Both the position numbers and the translations under genes were made by a program. Under the pieces are notes generated by a model, which searched no databases, was not told the origin of the DNA, and saw only the letters and a list, made by a program, of their open reading frames with translations. A stretch of 64,000 nucleotides of DNA from Filobasidium wieringae (lineage: Eukaryota > Basidiomycota > Tremellomycetes > Filobasidiales > Filobasidiaceae): positions 558,001 to 622,000 of the forward strand of contig BCIV01000013.1 in NCBI GenBank assembly GCA_001600055.1, in the 5' to 3' direction. Below, one piece after another: positions 10,451-20,551 of the stretch. The number at the start of each line of letters is the position of its first letter. Positions within the stretch are counted from its first letter, which is position 1.

Positions 10451-11566
10451 AACACAAGTTCACGAGTTAGGGGTACGTACAGATTTGCATCGGTATCGAC
10501 TCACTTGTTTGGGTAGCTGATATGTCGTAATATGCAGAGGTTAGCGAGTTGATAAGGTGCTGATGTTAACCCAGGAGGCTCGTCAGAGATAGGAGGACAG
10601 ACGAGCGTATAGGGCTAGATAGGGGACGTATTGCCATATCGCGGACAGCCTATATTACACAATCTCATATCACCACGACAGTACTGTCAACACTTTTTGG
10701 AACAGGAGTTAACGAGCGTCGGTTATACTTTTGAGATCCCTTATCTGATTGAAGGGCAAACTCTAGAAGAGCATGCCGTTCTCGAGGTCACGAGCTCGAT
10801 TTCATTTCGCATGTACGCAAACGACACGACTTGTGGAGGCGGTATGCAGGTACGAACGCACGAGGAAATGTTGATCGCATGTTCCAAATTGATTGGACCG
10901 TTCACATTGAGTGATGCCTCGTTCTGAACGGGGCTCCTTGGGTTCGATCTACAGCAATAGAAATGATAAGCAGTGTCACAATGGCCTACAAATCGACCAT
11001 ATTTCCTCCGGGAACTTGTGCTTTCACACCGACTGGAGCAGATTAGGGCCGAACACACTCGTTCAGAAATTTCGTTCGAGGTATTCTATTACAATTAACG
11101 TGCAGAACTGCGAAAAAAAGTCATCGTGATGTCCGGCCGATCACAAGATCTTAACAAGGAATGACAGGACAATCACAGGGATGCGACGAGAAGTGACAAT
11201 CGTTCGGACCGCAATCGCAAATCTGAAACTGGAGACCCCTATCTCAACCGAAACGGGTAGCCATCGTGTGACCCCGAACCTGTTCGTACTGACCATCCGA
11301 CAACAGCACATGACCGACCATCTCTAAAGCTTCGTTCCGGGTCAGGCTATGATGCATATCATGCAGGACCATGCTCGACGTTTACAACCATGACATGCGT
11401 TACCCTCATCTATCAGCGTGATTTCACCGTCGATACAGGATTTTCTTGTATCGACGACAGAACGTCACGACGCCTTCGCTCACTCTCATTTACTCTCATC
11501 CTTCCAGCTCAACCCGTACCCTGCCGCTTCCTATCAAAAGTGTACCAATCAAATCGTCGCCCATAC
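10451..11566. other. Intergenic
   Basis: About 1.1 kb without a supported gene. A 98-codon open frame at 10631-10927 has no ATG near its start and no recognisable content. It probably contains the 3' untranslated regions of the flanking genes, which point towards each other. Confidence 0.4.
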
Positions 11567-12578
11567 CTAGATTTTCAGAGTTTCATGGCGGCGGCTCACA
11601 TCGAAAACAAACCCATCCAACGCCTCCATCCCTCTCCTCCCCCAGTCCTTCATGGGGTCGTCCCCTGATTGCAAATCCACGATCTTTATGAGAGAAGCGT
11701 TCGGGGGCGAGATGAATCCCTCTTCGACTGCCTTTTGTATCAGTTCTTTCAAGGACGAGTAGAACCCGTTGACTGCGGGTCCCGAACGGATGAGCTAGTG
11801 TTGGATCAGGTGCGGGATAGAACGGCGACTAACCGTTGAGGACGATGACGGGGAGTTTTTGGATGCCTAGTTGTGACCAGGTGGTCATCTCCATGACTTC
11901 CTCGAACGTACCGAATCCGCCTGGGAGTACGATGAATCCTCCTTGAGATATCTCAGCCATTCTAGCCTTTCTCTATGGGAGCGAGATCGGGCGTTCATTG
12001 GAGGGAATTCTAAGGGAGCGGTGCATCACAGCGACTTGCCTCGTGCATGGTGGAAACGATTTCATTTGTGAACCGATCACCGGTGAACTGCCCGTCGACG
12101 ATCTTGGCCCCGGTTCCTTCTTTACTTTCCCCGTCGGTTTCTCCCCCTCGACTGGAGCTGGACTGAGCGTTCGGTTCAGGTGTTCCAGACGGGGTAGTGA
12201 CGCTCGAATGATTCCGTAGGACCGGTTGTGTGAGGGCTTTAGGAATGATTCCGTGTACTTTCCCACCCGCCTCTAGGCATGACGCTGCCACGAAACCTGA
12301 CAATTGGGACCTGCATTCAGTACCCAACCGGGAGTCGAGGAGACGGTTCATGCAGCTCACCCATGACCCCTCGAACTCCACCACCGTAGACCAAAGTTCG
12401 GCCGGAATCGGCGATGGACGCGCCTAGAGATCGAGCTGATGCTTCATAGACTGGTCTTACACCTGGCGAAGAGCCGCAGCTGTATCGCAACGAGGTAGGA
12501 TCGATCAGTTGGGCGAGATGACGAATCGACTATCGTGCCGGATACTTGCAATACACAGACGGGAGGTTTGTTGGTCAT
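11567..12578 (-). CDS. LOG-family nucleoside 5'-monophosphate phosphoribohydrolase
   Basis: Five exons, 12550-12578, 12361-12479, 12040-12296, 11834-11972 and 11567-11772, total 250 codons with stop. The Rossmann-type LOG fold is clear: N-terminal VCVFCGSSPG, then [12 protein letters not shown], then the catalytic signature RKARM followed by PGGFGTFEE. The family releases the base from cytokinin-type or other nucleoside monophosphates. The first and third introns start with GCAAGT and must be spliced as GC-AG; no GT donor nearby gives the required phase, and the resulting joins recreate invariant family residues. The linker between the second and third motifs holds a Ser/Pro/Glu-rich insert of about 40 residues that LOG proteins usually lack. 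It is divergent from NMT1 across 331 bases. Confidence 0.9.
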
Positions 12579-12909
12579 GTTGGTGAACGATACTCGAGAA
12601 TTTACGGCGGTGCGTTCTTGTATCGAAGGACGGGCGAGGTCCAGAGCGAGTACTTATAGTCGAGTTGCGAGTCGAGAGCTGACGATGGTGAACAAGGGAG
12701 AACCTCGATGAGTGGAGCCCCGCAAGTTAGCAACTCGAAGTCCAGGCTCTGTAGATTCGTGTCTACTGAGCGTGTTCAAGGTGGAAACAAAGAGCGTCCA
12801 TTCCGTCTTTATCCCATCAAACGTACAGTAGCAGAGTACTCTAACTCGGCTCAGCTTGGTCAATCACTACACTAGCACCAGAGTCACAGTCTCTGTAGAC
12901 GTCACAATA
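12579..12909. promoter_or_regulatory. Shared divergent promoter region, LOG gene / NMT1
   Basis: The two start codons face away from each other with 331 bases between them, so both promoters must lie here. No TATA box or other element could be singled out by eye. Confidence 0.5.
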
Positions 12910-15580
12910 ATGACTATCCCCACGGAAGAACAAATCCGGGATCCTCGAATCGGCGAGCTGCCCAAGCCCAAGATCAATGACCCTAAACACTTTACCTCCT
13001 TGATGGACATGCTCACAGAGGACGCCGAGGACCAGCCTCTAGATGAAGTCGAGGGCGAGGTCGGATCTGATGAGGATGATGGGAAAGCCGTAGCGGAGGG
13101 CGGGGAGGGCGCAGAGGGAAAGGCCAAGAAGAAAAAGAAGAAGAAGAAGAGTAAAGGTTCGAAAGCTGTCGACAAGCTGAGGTCAGTTTAGTCGCTCGTC
13201 GTGTGGTCCATGAACTGACGTTGTATTTCAAACAAAACTCACTCCTTCCTTTGAATGTTCAAATCCAATCATAACCTGGATCGTGCCCATCGCAGAGAAA
13301 CCCTGACCCCATCGGGAGCCGTCCCGGAGGAACTCGTAGATGCGGTCAAGAGGGAGATGAAGCAGAACCCGCAAGGTCCTCCCGGTCAGGTCGTAGACGA
13401 TGGCAAGTCCACTTCCGCCGCTGTTGGGGCAGGAAATGATGTTACGAGTTGCTTATCAAGTGATTTACGACGATTGTAGAGGAGATCAGGAAAGCTCTCA
13501 AAGCGATGGATCTGATCAAGATTTTGGAGGGGAAACAAGCATTGGGTAACAAGTCCAACACGAAGGATATCGGGGAACACAAGGTTCGTCCTCTTTCCGT
13601 TCACGCTTGCATCAGCTTCCACCCTTACTTTGTCCTCGTAGTTCTGGAAAACTCAACCAGTCCCACAAACCCTCAGTCAGAACCTAGCTCGAGCTTCGTC
13701 CTCGCAACAAGCTTCTTCTTCCTCCTCCTCGACTCTTACCGCAACGGTAGCGGAGGTCGAACAAGAAGAAGACGGTGCGATCGACAAGGTCAAGACGGTC
13801 GACGAGGTCAGGAAAGATCCGCTAGGGTTGCCTAGTGGGTATGAATGGGTCACGCCGGATATCCTGGACGATCAGCAGGTCAGTCTCTCGAGCATATTCG
13901 AGGCGGAGAACGGCAGTTGTTGATCAGTCGAAACACAGTGTAAAGAGGTTCAAACGCTTTTGTCAGAGAACTACGTCGAGGACGATGATGCTTCGTTCCG
14001 GTTACATTACTCCAAAGAATTCTTGCTCTGGTGAGTTGGCTCGAGCTCGTTTTCCTCGATCGCAAGTTTGGTCTCTGATGACTTGAACGACCCCGATCAC
14101 AGGGCATTAACGCCTCCTGGGTATATCGCGGATTGGCATGTCGGAGTAAGAGTATCGAGTAACAAGAAGTTGGTCGCCTTCATCTCGGGTATCCCACTTG
14201 ACACTCGAGTCCGAAAAAAGTGAGTACTACAACCATCCATCTGGAAAGCCAGCCCATTGACACCCGACCTCGACCTTTTGTAGCACCTTCACCGCGGCGG
14301 ATATCAACTTCCTCGTGGTACACAAGAAATTGAGGTCGAAACGACTTGCACCCGTCATGATCAAAGAGGTCACTCGACGGGTCAACATGAGGAACATATG
14401 GCAGGCGGTTTACACGGCTGGAGTCGTCCTGCCCACTCCTATTGGGGTCTGTCGGTAGGTCCCAAAAATGACAATCATAGAAGCGTAAAGGTGTTGAAAA
14501 GTTGAAGTCTCGCAGATACTACCACCGAACGCTCAACCCCGCAAAGTTGGTCGATATCGGTTTCACTCCCGTTCGAAGGGGTGATACCGTCTCCAAGATG
14601 GTACGACGATACGCGCTTCCCGCTAAACCGCTTCTCCCGAATTTCCGAGAGATGCAGAAAGAGGACGTGCCTCAGGTGTCGGCTCTCCTGAGCAAATATA
14701 TGGCTAGGTTCGAGCTGGAACAGAGGTTCGATCAGGAGAGCGAGATCGAACATTGGTTCATCAGTGGACGAGGAACGGGCGAGTACAAGGGCGGTAGAGG
14801 GAGAGAAAACCAGGTCGTTTGGTCGTACGTTGTGGAGGTGAGTTCCCCGACTGAAGCGCCGCCGCTAGACCTGAGTTAAGGACGATTGGGACTCCACACA
14901 GGATCCCGAGACTCGACAAATAACCGATTTCATGTCGTTCTACTCGCTCCCATCCCTCATCATGAGGCATCCCAAGCATTCCGATTTGGGAACCGCCTAT
15001 TCCTTCTACTATGCGACCGATGTTGCGCTCTCTCCATCCGGTAGCCAAGGAGGGGAGGAGATGCTCAAGGAGAAACTCGCGAGGAGGTTGAACGACTTGG
15101 TCAGGGATTGTATGATTGTTGCCAAGGATGTGAGTGGTACAAGAGTCGCCAGGTGGAACCATTTCTCTTATACCGGTTCCTGTGCAGGCCGGGTTTGATG
15201 TTTACAACGCATTGACCCTGATGGACAACAACCTGTTTTTGAACGAACAATTGGTAAGAAGCGTCTTATTAAGGGCTCTACCGCTCACTGCTGACGGTTC
15301 AACTTTTTCACAGTTCGGACCAGGAGATGGATACCTTGTAAGCATTCTGATCTTCTCCTCCTTACGCCGTCTGTCGCTAACCATAGACCGTTCACTTGTC
15401 CTTTCTCATCGTAATAGAACTGTAAGTTTACCTCACTTCACTTGTACCCTCGCAATGAACTGAATCTTTGTCCCACGCGCCATAGACTACCTATACAACT
15501 GGCGATCCGCACCAATTGACGGCGCTGCCGACGGTGTTAACGCTCAGAGGACGTCCAATATCGGTCTTGTAATGTTATAG
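12910..15580 (+). CDS. NMT1: Glycylpeptide N-tetradecanoyltransferase (N-myristoyltransferase)
   Basis: Transfers myristate from myristoyl-CoA to N-terminal glycines; cytosolic and known to be essential in Cryptococcus. Exons: 12910-13181, 13296-13402, 13480-13583, 13642-13878, 13939-14030, 14103-14219, 14284-14454, 14516-14837, 14902-15129, 15188-15253, 15314-15337, 15418-15421 and 15486-15580, totalling 613 codons with stop. Recognisable family blocks include KFWKTQPV, the AINFL-type strand ([15 protein letters not shown]), [41 protein letters not shown] and DGYLNYYLYNWR. The acidic, Lys-rich N-terminus ([13 protein letters not shown]) matches the ribosome-binding extension of NMTs. Intron 2 is GC-AG (donor GCAAGT at 13403). 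The twelfth exon is only four bases (AACT). Loss of either junction would break the conserved C-terminus. Confidence 0.96.
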
Positions 15581-15782
15581 AGGTCAGAAACGCGAACCAT
15601 ATAGATTAATGTTTTTATCCTTATCATGTCAAGACTACCGATGCACACAACCACGACCCAGAAATTATAAACTAAGACATACCAATCATACTATCAGGTC
15701 GTACGGAGAACACAACAAGAATCCCAAACCCACTGCCGCTCCTGGTTGAGCCATCTTCATCCCCCGACGCCCGCGCTTCCCC

Positions 15783-17738
15783 TCAAAAGCACTCGTCGTC
15801 ATCCAGGACCAGCCCTGCCTCCAAGGCATCCTCCTGGTCCCATTCATCGTCCGAATCCACATACGGCGGATCCTCCTCCCCTACGTTTGGCCCGAACGCG
15901 TCGTCCACGATGAGACCGAGGACCAAACTCGGCGGCGTTCCTCGAGGTGGCGGGACAGGCAAGGTAGCCCGTGGAATGAGAGGCCGAGACTGTCCTATGT
16001 CAGGAGTAACGGTCGTCGTATCCTCCTCAGTTCCACCCTGCGCCAGAGCTTGCCCCCTTGCGAGCTCCACAGCGTCAGACTCCAGCAGCCTCATCCAGGC
16101 TAGGGAGTGTCTATGCTCCGACATAAGACTGTTGTAATCAGTCCGCAGCTTCTCATAGCACACCTCGCCCTCCTCTAGCTGCAGATTGAGAGTGGACAGT
16201 TCGCCCTCAAGGTCCCCGCTCTTAACCTTGAGGTCCACGATCTCCTCCTTTAGGACGACCGTCTCCTCGCTCAAGGCTCCGATGTCTTGCTCGAGAGCGG
16301 GAACCTGCGCCTCGAGCATTGTGGCCGCCTCCATCCGTTGGTCGCGAGAGGCAACCTCCTCCTTGAGGGCGCAGACTTCTTCTCTCAGGACATTAATGTC
16401 CCCCTCTAGAACGGACACGTGTTCTTCGAACATCGTATCCATCGAAGCCTGCTCTCCAGCCGTCTCGAGCAGTTCCCCCAACTGCTTCTCCGCCTCGAGA
16501 CGATGCCTCTCAGATTCTACCAACTTGCAGTTGGCATCGCCGAGCTCGGTCACGGCATCCGCCCATGCCAGGTCCGCCTTCTCTCTCTTCCTCTCCTCCT
16601 CCTCTGCCTTCAAACGAAGCCGATCTTCTCTGATCTTGCATGCAGCTTCAACCTCCCTCCTGTTGTTGAATTGCTGCATGAGATGCGTTCGTTTGTCAAG
16701 GAGGGTTTGCTTTTTGGCTTCGAACAGGTCGTCCCTCGCCTGAGCCAATTCCCTCCTCAGATCCTCGTTCTCCTTGACGAGGTCCCTGTTCCTCTCTCGG
16801 TCTTGAGAGGTAGACTGATCGAGCCGAGGTTGGTCGATAAGATCCTTCACAGGGACTGTCAAGGCCGCTAACCACTCTTTAGAACCGAACGGGAGAGTTC
16901 TAAAGAGGCTCGACCTCATGTACCCGCGCGAGCTGGCGGACTTGCTCGACCCGGCCGGTACGCGGCCGGGGGAAGCGCTCGCCGAGGGAGGAACCGGCGA
17001 GTAAGATCCTGTCTCTGTCCCTTGAGCGGGCTTGACGGAGGGCAGAAGAGCAGCTACCCTTGCTGCGAGGGAAGCCCTAGACGCCTTGGGCAGAGGCAAC
17101 ACCGTAGGGTTGACTTGGATCGGTCCAAGAGCTTCCCGCTTGGCTGGCTGCCTGGTAGCCTCGACGACCCGAAGACCTCCTTCGGAGATCCTCTTCAAGT
17201 CCCCGCTAGCTTTTCTCCGCCTCAGAGTAGGCTGGGGGGGAACCCGAATCCGGGTCTCGAGCGGAGAAGTGGAGGCCTTTACCTCCCGAGGATCGACCTT
17301 CTTTAACCCTTGTGCTTTGGTCGCAAGCACAGGGACCTTGCTCTTGGCCTTGAGAGCGGTGGCGATCGTTGGAGCCGCGATCCTTTTTACCAAGGTAGGT
17401 AAACGGGTAGGAATGAGGGCGGGAGCGGCGGGGACTGGAGCCGATCGGAAGAGGATCGGCTCACCTCGAGGGGTCTGGACTGGAAGTCCAGAGATGATAG
17501 GTACATGGGTACCTACAACCCTGGGGATCCGAGTCCTGATCTGGACCACCTTTCCAGGTAGTCCAGTGATGATCTGCTCCTTCTGAGCAGGTTTAGAGAG
17601 TCCCCTAGGAGGAGGAGGGGAGAAGACGACCATCTTGGTCGAAGAGGGAACGATGGCTGCCATCGTAGCAAAGGTGGTGCCAGCTTTGATAGCGGCGGTA
17701 GAGACGGAGGTAGAGGTGGAGATGGTGGTAGAGCTCAT
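15783..17738 (-). CDS. Coiled-coil protein, 651 aa, unknown function
   Basis: One uninterrupted coding frame from ATG 17738 to the stop at 15783. A longer open frame to 17807 exists, but the bases just upstream of 17738 form an intron acceptor (TTATAG at 17743-17748), so the ATG at 17738 is the first in the spliced transcript. Residues 1-290 are Pro/Ser/Thr/Lys-rich and probably disordered, with two related blocks (ITGLPGK and ISGLPVQ). Residues about 310-590 form a long charged coiled coil with heptad-like Leu/Glu/Lys. The tail is acidic and ends in DDDECF. No known domain was recognised. It is unusual that the CDS is intronless while the leader carries five introns. Confidence 0.75.
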   Translation of the reverse strand: MSSTTISTSTSVSTAAIKAGTTFATMAAIVPSSTKMVVFSPPPPRGLSKPAQKEQIITGLPGKVVQIRTRIPRVVGTHVPIISGLPVQTPRGEPILFRSAPVPAAPALIPTRLPTLVKRIAAPTIATALKAKSKVPVLATKAQGLKKVDPREVKASTSPLETRIRVPPQPTLRRRKASGDLKRISEGGLRVVEATRQPAKREALGPIQVNPTVLPLPKASRASLAARVAALLPSVKPAQGTETGSYSPVPPSASASPGRVPAGSSKSASSRGYMRSSLFRTLPFGSKEWLAALTVPVKDLIDQPRLDQSTSQDRERNRDLVKENEDLRRELAQARDDLFEAKKQTLLDKRTHLMQQFNNRREVEAACKIREDRLRLKAEEEERKREKADLAWADAVTELGDANCKLVESERHRLEAEKQLGELLETAGEQASMDTMFEEHVSVLEGDINVLREEVCALKEEVASRDQRMEAATMLEAQVPALEQDIGALSEETVVLKEEIVDLKVKSGDLEGELSTLNLQLEEGEVCYEKLRTDYNSLMSEHRHSLAWMRLLESDAVELARGQALAQGGTEEDTTTVTPDIGQSRPLIPRATLPVPPPRGTPPSLVLGLIVDDAFGPNVGEEDPPYVDSDDEWDQEDALEAGLVLDDDECF

Positions 17739-17741
17739 CTT

Positions 17742-18664
17742 TCTATAACGCGTAAACGAAAACAAAATAGGAGTAAGTCCCGGGTGCGACCGATAACGAT
17801 ACGTCATGAAGACCGATCGGAAAGCTGGACTTACGATATATTATGGGTTGTTGAGTGTTGAGTTGGAAGGGTAATGTTCAAGAGTGAATGAGATCGGTGG
17901 TTCCTGTAACAAGCGAACGATCAGTTACGTTTTGGATCGTGTTAGCGATCACGGACAGGCGAACGCGCGATGAGTGATGAGATGACTTACGAATGAACGA
18001 TTTGATTGGGAAGTAGACAGTTTCTGAGGGACGGTTGTTAGGCTCTAGAAGATTTTACTGCAATAAAGTGATGTGATCAGAAATCAAGGGGGATGTCAGG
18101 GATTTATGCATAGATCAGGAACAAGGACAAGACCAGCGAACGATCAATGGTGACAGTATCGAATTGGCAACTTACGTCTGCTAGAAAGCTGTTGAGTAAG
18201 ACGGAAGACAACTATGATACTACTTTTTAAGTAGTTGATGACTGTATGATATGGAGAGATTGTATAGAGTCGACAAGAAAAATCAGTTTTGATCTGGACT
18301 GATGGTTTCGATGATGAGGTACGGCTTACAGTTCAAGCTTGGAAGGAACGACTGGCAAGAAGATTTAGTCTTAGTTGCTTTGTTTAATTTGATCGACTGT
18401 TTATTATGAGGACCGATTGAATCAGTAACGAAGGCGAAATAAACAGTAGGTGGATGATCTGGACCGAACTGGGAAACTTACGTTGAATGCGATTTGAGCG
18501 TTTGATTGCGGTTGTTTGATCGAGTGTGTTGGTAAGGTTGGTTGTTTGCTTATGTGCGTTGATATCGAGTGTCGGTTATGTGACTGCGTTGGTTGAGAAG
18601 AAGGGAAAAAGGCGATGATGGTGGTTGAAGAGTAAAAGTGGTTGTTGGTCGATACTTTGTACTG
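17742..18664 (-). promoter_or_regulatory. 5' untranslated leader with five serial introns
   Basis: On the minus strand, five GTAAG donors pair with good CAG/TAG acceptors. Leader exons are 18482-about 18664, 18330-18396, 18176-18241, 17991-18057 and 17835-17903, and then the acceptor before the coding exon at 17742. The four internal exons are 67, 66, 67 and 69 bases; the five introns are 85-118 bases. None of the exon segments contains an ATG, whereas introns do (for example just before 17800). This is what a real spliced leader would show. The upstream edge of the first exon is uncertain. Confidence 0.7.
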
Positions 18665-18885
18665 CCACAGACTAAGCGAACGATTCGAAAGTGGAAACTG
18701 ATCAAACCATAGACTTGCCGCGAGCGATTGGATCTTACGTCACGCCATCCAACCCGGATCCGCTGCGTTAGGTAATCATGTTTTCTGGACTTGGTCATAT
18801 CCCAGGCTCGATTTCTTGAATTGATAATACGCTTGATAGATCTGATATCTGAGAATCCTTACACCGCAATCACAAAAGTAACAAC
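18665..18885. promoter_or_regulatory. Divergent promoter region, coiled-coil gene / SLT11
   Basis: This is the only space between the inferred first leader exon (-) and the SLT11 start (+), so both promoters should be here. No specific element is identified. Confidence 0.4.
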
Positions 18886-20456
18886 ATGCCCCCTAAACTC
18901 GATATCAACGTGCGTTGTCGTCCGAAGGGATTTCGGTAATCATGCTGATGTCTCCTATCACCTTTAGAAAGCTGGAGTGGAGAACTCCGATTTCCCAATC
19001 TTGTGAGCTGGTTATAGAACCAAGACGTCGGTAGAGTGGAAAGCTAATCGGAAGCTACTCTCAGGTGCGAAACATGTTTGGGAGATAACCCTTACGTGCG
19101 AATGGTAAGCTACCCTATACCAGCTAAAAGGCTCAGTATTGATGATTTTGTTCGCTCGGACATTAGAGCAAGCAAGAGTATGGAAAGGAGTGCAAGGTGA
19201 GTCCAACTCGATAGCCCCGAATATTTGCTCTTCAACATTTGCTAACTTATTGACAACCTTGTTCTTTGGGTCGAACAGATCTGTATTAGACCATTCACCG
19301 TATTCCGATGGAACCCCGGTTCAGGTGCTCGATTCAAGAAGACCGAAATCTGTACGACCTGTGCAAAGATCAAGAACGTCTGTCAGACTTGTTTGTTGGA
19401 TTTGTGAGTCGTTGCATGCAAATAAAGGTAGGGAAGATCGCGTGCTAAATGTGAGGTTGCCCATGTAGAGAGTACGGATTGCCAACTCAAGTCAGAGATG
19501 CGGCGTTGGGACGGGTCAACACCGCCCCTACCTCCGACATTAACAAACGTACGTCCTTCGTAGTCTATCCGTAACGTAGTTTCCCCACGCAATAACGTCA
19601 CCATATGTCATAGAATACTACACCCAGGTGATGGAGCAACAAATGGCAAACACCTCATCAGGACAAATGGCCGATACCCACGACGCTCAACTCGCCACCT
19701 CGGCCGCTAAAGAAATGTTGAAGAACCTCGCTCGAAACGACCCGCATTACAAACGAAACAGACCGCATTTATGTAGTTTCTTCGTCAAGGGGGAGTGTAA
19801 GAGGGGGAGCGAATGTCCCTTCAGGTTAGTTTCCGTCAAGGATATCTATCTCCTTCCCCTGATCAATCAGCTAATAAGACGTTCCTCTGAGATCAGACAC
19901 GAGGTACCGGATGACAAGGAAGGGTTGCAGAAACAGAACATGCAGGATCGATATTACGGTCGAAACGACCCCGTAGCGAAAAAGATCCTAAAGGAGCATT
20001 CAGAGAGTAAAGGACTTGTCGCTCCGGAAGATCAAAGCATTGTAAGTGACATGTGGCTTACTTTACAAGTGGAGAACTAACAGGTCCGTTTTGGTAGACC
20101 ACGTTGTTGTTCTTGACGCTACCTGTTTGTCAGGAGGAGGATGTGAGGGTAGCCCTCATGAGTCACTGTCCATTCATCCAGCCTGCTCAAGTGAAGAATA
20201 TCACGGTCGTAGCAGCAAGCCGTACGTCCACTCTGACGGCTTGGACAGTATCGAGGTCGCTGATACTATTGCTCTTTCCACAGACTGTGCTTTCGTGAAT
20301 TTCAACAGTCGAGCGGCAGCAGAGCGAGTAGCCGATGCTCTGACGGTACAAGGCGGGATCGAAGTGCTCGGGAAGCGAGGAAAGGTCGTATGGGGCCGTG
20401 CTCGACCGGCCAAGAAGGTCGCTCCTGCTGCGGTACCTGCGGCTGTAGCAGCTTGA
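18886..20456 (+). CDS. SLT11: Pre-mRNA-splicing factor SLT11/ECM2 (RBM22-like)
   Basis: Ten exons: 18886-18909, 18968-19002, 19065-19104, 19167-19196, 19279-19403, 19469-19548, 19614-19824, 19897-20041, 20098-20221 and 20284-20456; 329 codons with stop. The N-terminus has the paired zinc-ribbon cysteines of this family ([43 protein letters not shown]). The middle has a CCCH finger (C-x7-C-x5-C-x3-H within [13 protein letters not shown]...), and the C-terminus an RRM with the RNP-1-like CAFVNFNSR. The family contacts U6 snRNA in the activated spliceosome. The C-terminal tail is Ala/Val-rich and short. Four of the exons are 40 bases or less, which is notable for a splicing factor's own gene. 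Confidence 0.93.
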
Positions 20457-20551
20457 AGAGGTGGCGATGCATGATTCCTGGTTGTATATAGATACAGTGT
20501 TTCACATATAAGCAATGCAGTGCATAGTACAAATCTCTATTTTGAATTATA

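Noticed and set aside
16186..16743. 185-codon Ser-rich plus-strand open frame
   Set aside because: It is antisense to the Glu/Leu-rich coiled coil; Ser-rich antisense frames are a by-product of such codons.
18721..18745. A sixth GTAAG donor in the leader array (about 18735)
   Set aside because: The sequence downstream to 18664 could end in a CAG, but the upstream exon would overlap the divergent SLT11 promoter; evidence is too weak to include.
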